DNA of 9,767 bases, taken from NCBI GenBank assembly GCA_023475715.1, contig JAMCVO010000157.1:1-9767 (forward strand), given 5' to 3'. Within the stretch, counting starts at the first letter, position 1, and each line of letters starts with the position of its first letter. The notes under the pieces were generated by a model that saw nothing but the letters and a program-made list of their open reading frames with translations, ran no database searches and was not told the origin of the DNA. Below are positions 7,983 to 9,767 of the stretch, piece by piece. The stretch is from Actinomycetota bacterium (GTDB lineage Bacteria; Actinomycetota; Humimicrobiia; Humimicrobiales; Humimicrobiaceae). A program made the translations under genes and the position numbers.

Positions 7983-9767
7983 TTAAAAGGCATTTTCATT
8001 TTTTGTTTCAAACTGACTATCATAGAGGTTGGCATAGAAACCACCTTTTGCCAGTAATTCCTGATGATTTCCCTGTTCTATAATATCGCCATTATCCATT
8101 ACAAGTATCAAATCGGCATTGCGGATAGTGCTGAGCCTATGGGCAATCACAAAACTTGTATGCTCCTTCATTAAATCATCCATAACTTTCTGGATAAGAA
8201 GTTCTGTACGAGTATCAACAGAGCTGGTAGCCTCATCGAGAATAAGTATCCTGGGTTTTGCCAGTATTGCCCTGGCAATTGTCAGAAGCTGTTTCTGACC
8301 CTGCGATATATTAGAGGTTTCTTCATTAAGCTCCATATTGTAACCATTCGGCAAGGTATGGATAAAGTGATCGATGTGGGCTATTTTTGCACTCTCGATT
8401 ACTTCCTCGTCTTTTGCATTCTGATCGCCATATCTTATATTCTCAAGAATAGTGCCATTATAAAGCCATGCATCTTGTAAAACCATTCCAAAGATTGAAC
8501 GCAGGTCTTCACGGGTAAAATCTTTAATATTATGACCATCCACAAATATCCCGCCATTATTTACATCATAGAAACGCATTAGCAGCTTAACTATTGTTGT
8601 TTTTCCTGCTCCGGTCGGGCCCACAATAGCAATTTTTTGTCCCGGACTTACAGTTGCTGAAAAATCTTTTATTATGGTCTGGTCAGGGTTATATCCAAAA
8701 TTGATGTTTTTAAATTCAACATTTCCGGAAACTATGTCAAGCTTAACGGGAGTGCTTGTTTCAGGAATTTCTTCTTTTTCGTCCAGAAACTCAAACACAC
8801 GCTCTGCTGAAGCTGTGGTCTGCTGTAAAATATTCGAAATATTGGCGAGCTGCGAAATGGGTTGTGTAAATGTACGCACATATAGTATAAATGCAAGAAT
8901 ATCTCCAACTGCCAATTTGCCTTGAACTGCAAGCCATCCTCCCAGCACCGCCACTGCTACGTAGCCAAGATTGCCTATGAAAAATGTAACCGGCATCATC
9001 ATACCGGAGAAAAATTGTGATTTCCAAGCAGCCCCGTAAAGCACATTATTAAAGCTGTCGAACTTCTCCATGCTTTTTTTCTCTCCGTTAAAAGCTTTCA
9101 TTACGCTATGGCCGCTGTACATCTCTTCAACGTGACCATTTACATGGCCAAGGTAGTCCTGTTGTTGTTTAAAATATTTTTGTGAACGTCTAATAACGGC
9201 TAAAATGATAACAAAAGAAAGCGGTACTATTAAAACTGCAATAAGTGTCATCACCCAGCTTATAGTAAGCATCATTATCAGTACACCGATTACCGTTGTT
9301 GTTGATGTTATTATTTGTGTCAAACTTTGGTTCAATGTCTGACTGACAGTATCGACATCATTGGTAACACGTGAAATTACTTCTCCGTGGTTTGTGCCAT
9401 CGAAATATTTCAGGGGCATTCTGTTGATTTTTTGTGATATATCTTTCCTGAATCGATAAGTTATTTTCATCGAAACACCTGTCATAATCCAGCCTTGTAT
9501 ATATGAAAATAAAGCTGAAATAAAATAGAGACTTATCGCAATCAAAATAATATTTCCAATGTATTTGAAATCAATGCCACTGGCTGTTCCGGCTATTTTT
9601 CCAATTACTCCTTCAAATAATTTTGTTGTTGCCTTACCTAATATTTTTGGTCCTACTATTGCAAAAATAGTTGAGACAACAGCAAATATAATAACTATAA
9701 TTATCGATACCTTAAATTCCCTTATATACTTCATGAACTTAGCCATTGTGCCTTTAAAATCACGGGG
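7983..9767 (-). CDS. ABC-type multidrug/lipid exporter, fused membrane and ATPase domains (half-transporter), 5' end cut by the window edge
   Basis: The protein has an exporter-type transmembrane domain (about 1-320, counting from ATG at 9746) fused to an ATPase domain. In the ATPase: A-loop Y352, Walker A GPTGAGKT at 376-383, Q-loop Q424, signature NISQGQ at 479-484, Walker B LILDE with catalytic E505, and H-loop H536. An active ATP site half is therefore intact. The NISQGQ form and the preceding NEE are typical of the TM288/YheH-like subunit of heterodimeric exporters, whose partner gene usually lies just upstream. The frame stays open above 9746 and reads PRDFKGT before that methionine, resembling the conserved N-terminus of these proteins, and no ribosome binding site precedes 9746. 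The true start is therefore probably outside the window. The substrate is unknown, and no functional link to the acs genes is evident beyond proximity. Confidence 0.9.
   Translation of the reverse strand, partial: PRDFKGTMAKFMKYIREFKVSIIIVIIFAVVSTIFAIVGPKILGKATTKLFEGVIGKIAGTASGIDFKYIGNIILIAISLYFISALFSYIQGWIMTGVSMKITYRFRKDISQKINRMPLKYFDGTNHGEVISRVTNDVDTVSQTLNQSLTQIITSTTTVIGVLIMMLTISWVMTLIAVLIVPLSFVIILAVIRRSQKYFKQQQDYLGHVNGHVEEMYSGHSVMKAFNGEKKSMEKFDSFNNVLYGAAWKSQFFSGMMMPVTFFIGNLGYVAVAVLGGWLAVQGKLAVGDILAFILYVRTFTQPISQLANISNILQQTTASAERVFEFLDEKEEIPETSTPVKLDIVSGNVEFKNINFGYNPDQTIIKDFSATVSPGQKIAIVGPTGAGKTTIVKLLMRFYDVNNGGIFVDGHNIKDFTREDLRSIFGMVLQDAWLYNGTILENIRYGDQNAKDEEVIESAKIAHIDHFIHTLPNGYNMELNEETSNISQGQKQLLTIARAILAKPRILILDEATSSVDTRTELLIQKVMDDLMKEHTSFVIAHRLSTIRNADLILVMDNGDIIEQGNHQELLAKGGFYANLYDSQFETKNENAF

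Noticed and set aside
1..9767. CRISPR arrays, tRNA or rRNA genes, insertion sequences, toxin-antitoxin or defence genes.
   Set aside because: No repeat arrays, RNA gene signatures, transposase motifs or long repeats were seen; nearly the whole window is accounted for by six conserved genes.

Overview
The window carries the carbonyl branch of the Wood-Ljungdahl (reductive acetyl-CoA) pathway, all on the minus strand. The DNA is AT-rich, the ribosome binding sites are mostly AGGAG-type, and the proteins resemble those of low-GC anaerobic Firmicutes. An acetogen, or a syntrophic acetate oxidiser running the pathway in reverse, from the Clostridia or a related group is the best guess. The species cannot be named from this sequence.

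Layout in the direction of transcription, from high to low coordinates. (1) An ABC exporter half-transporter, 9767-7983, whose 5' end lies beyond the window edge. (2) A 138-base gap holding a good sigma-A-type promoter (TTGATT, 17-base spacer, TATAAT), followed by a short leader with a hairpin. (3) acsV, the RACo-type corrinoid-protein activator. (4) cooC, the nickel-insertion ATPase. (5) A 165-base AT-rich gap. (6) acsD, the small subunit of the corrinoid iron-sulfur protein (CFeSP). (7) acsA/cooS, the Ni-Fe-S carbon monoxide dehydrogenase. (8) acsB, acetyl-CoA synthase, which runs off the low-coordinate edge with about 44 codons missing.

The genes work together as follows. CooC supplies nickel for maturation of the Ni enzymes. 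AcsA reduces CO2 to CO at its C-cluster. CO passes to AcsB, where the A-cluster joins it to a methyl group delivered by CFeSP (AcsD with AcsC) and to CoA. AcsV re-reduces CFeSP when its cobalt falls to the inactive Co(II) state. All recognisable metal-binding cysteines of AcsA, AcsB, CooC and AcsV are present, so the machinery looks functional. The CFeSP large subunit (acsC) and the methyltransferase (acsE) are not in the window.

This is a known pathway, not a new system. The points worth a second look are the gene order (acsD followed directly by acsA and acsB, without acsC), the hairpin where the acsV ribosome binding site should be, the one-base acsA-acsB junction, and the evidence that the exporter begins outside the window. 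All open frames on the plus strand are shadows of these genes.
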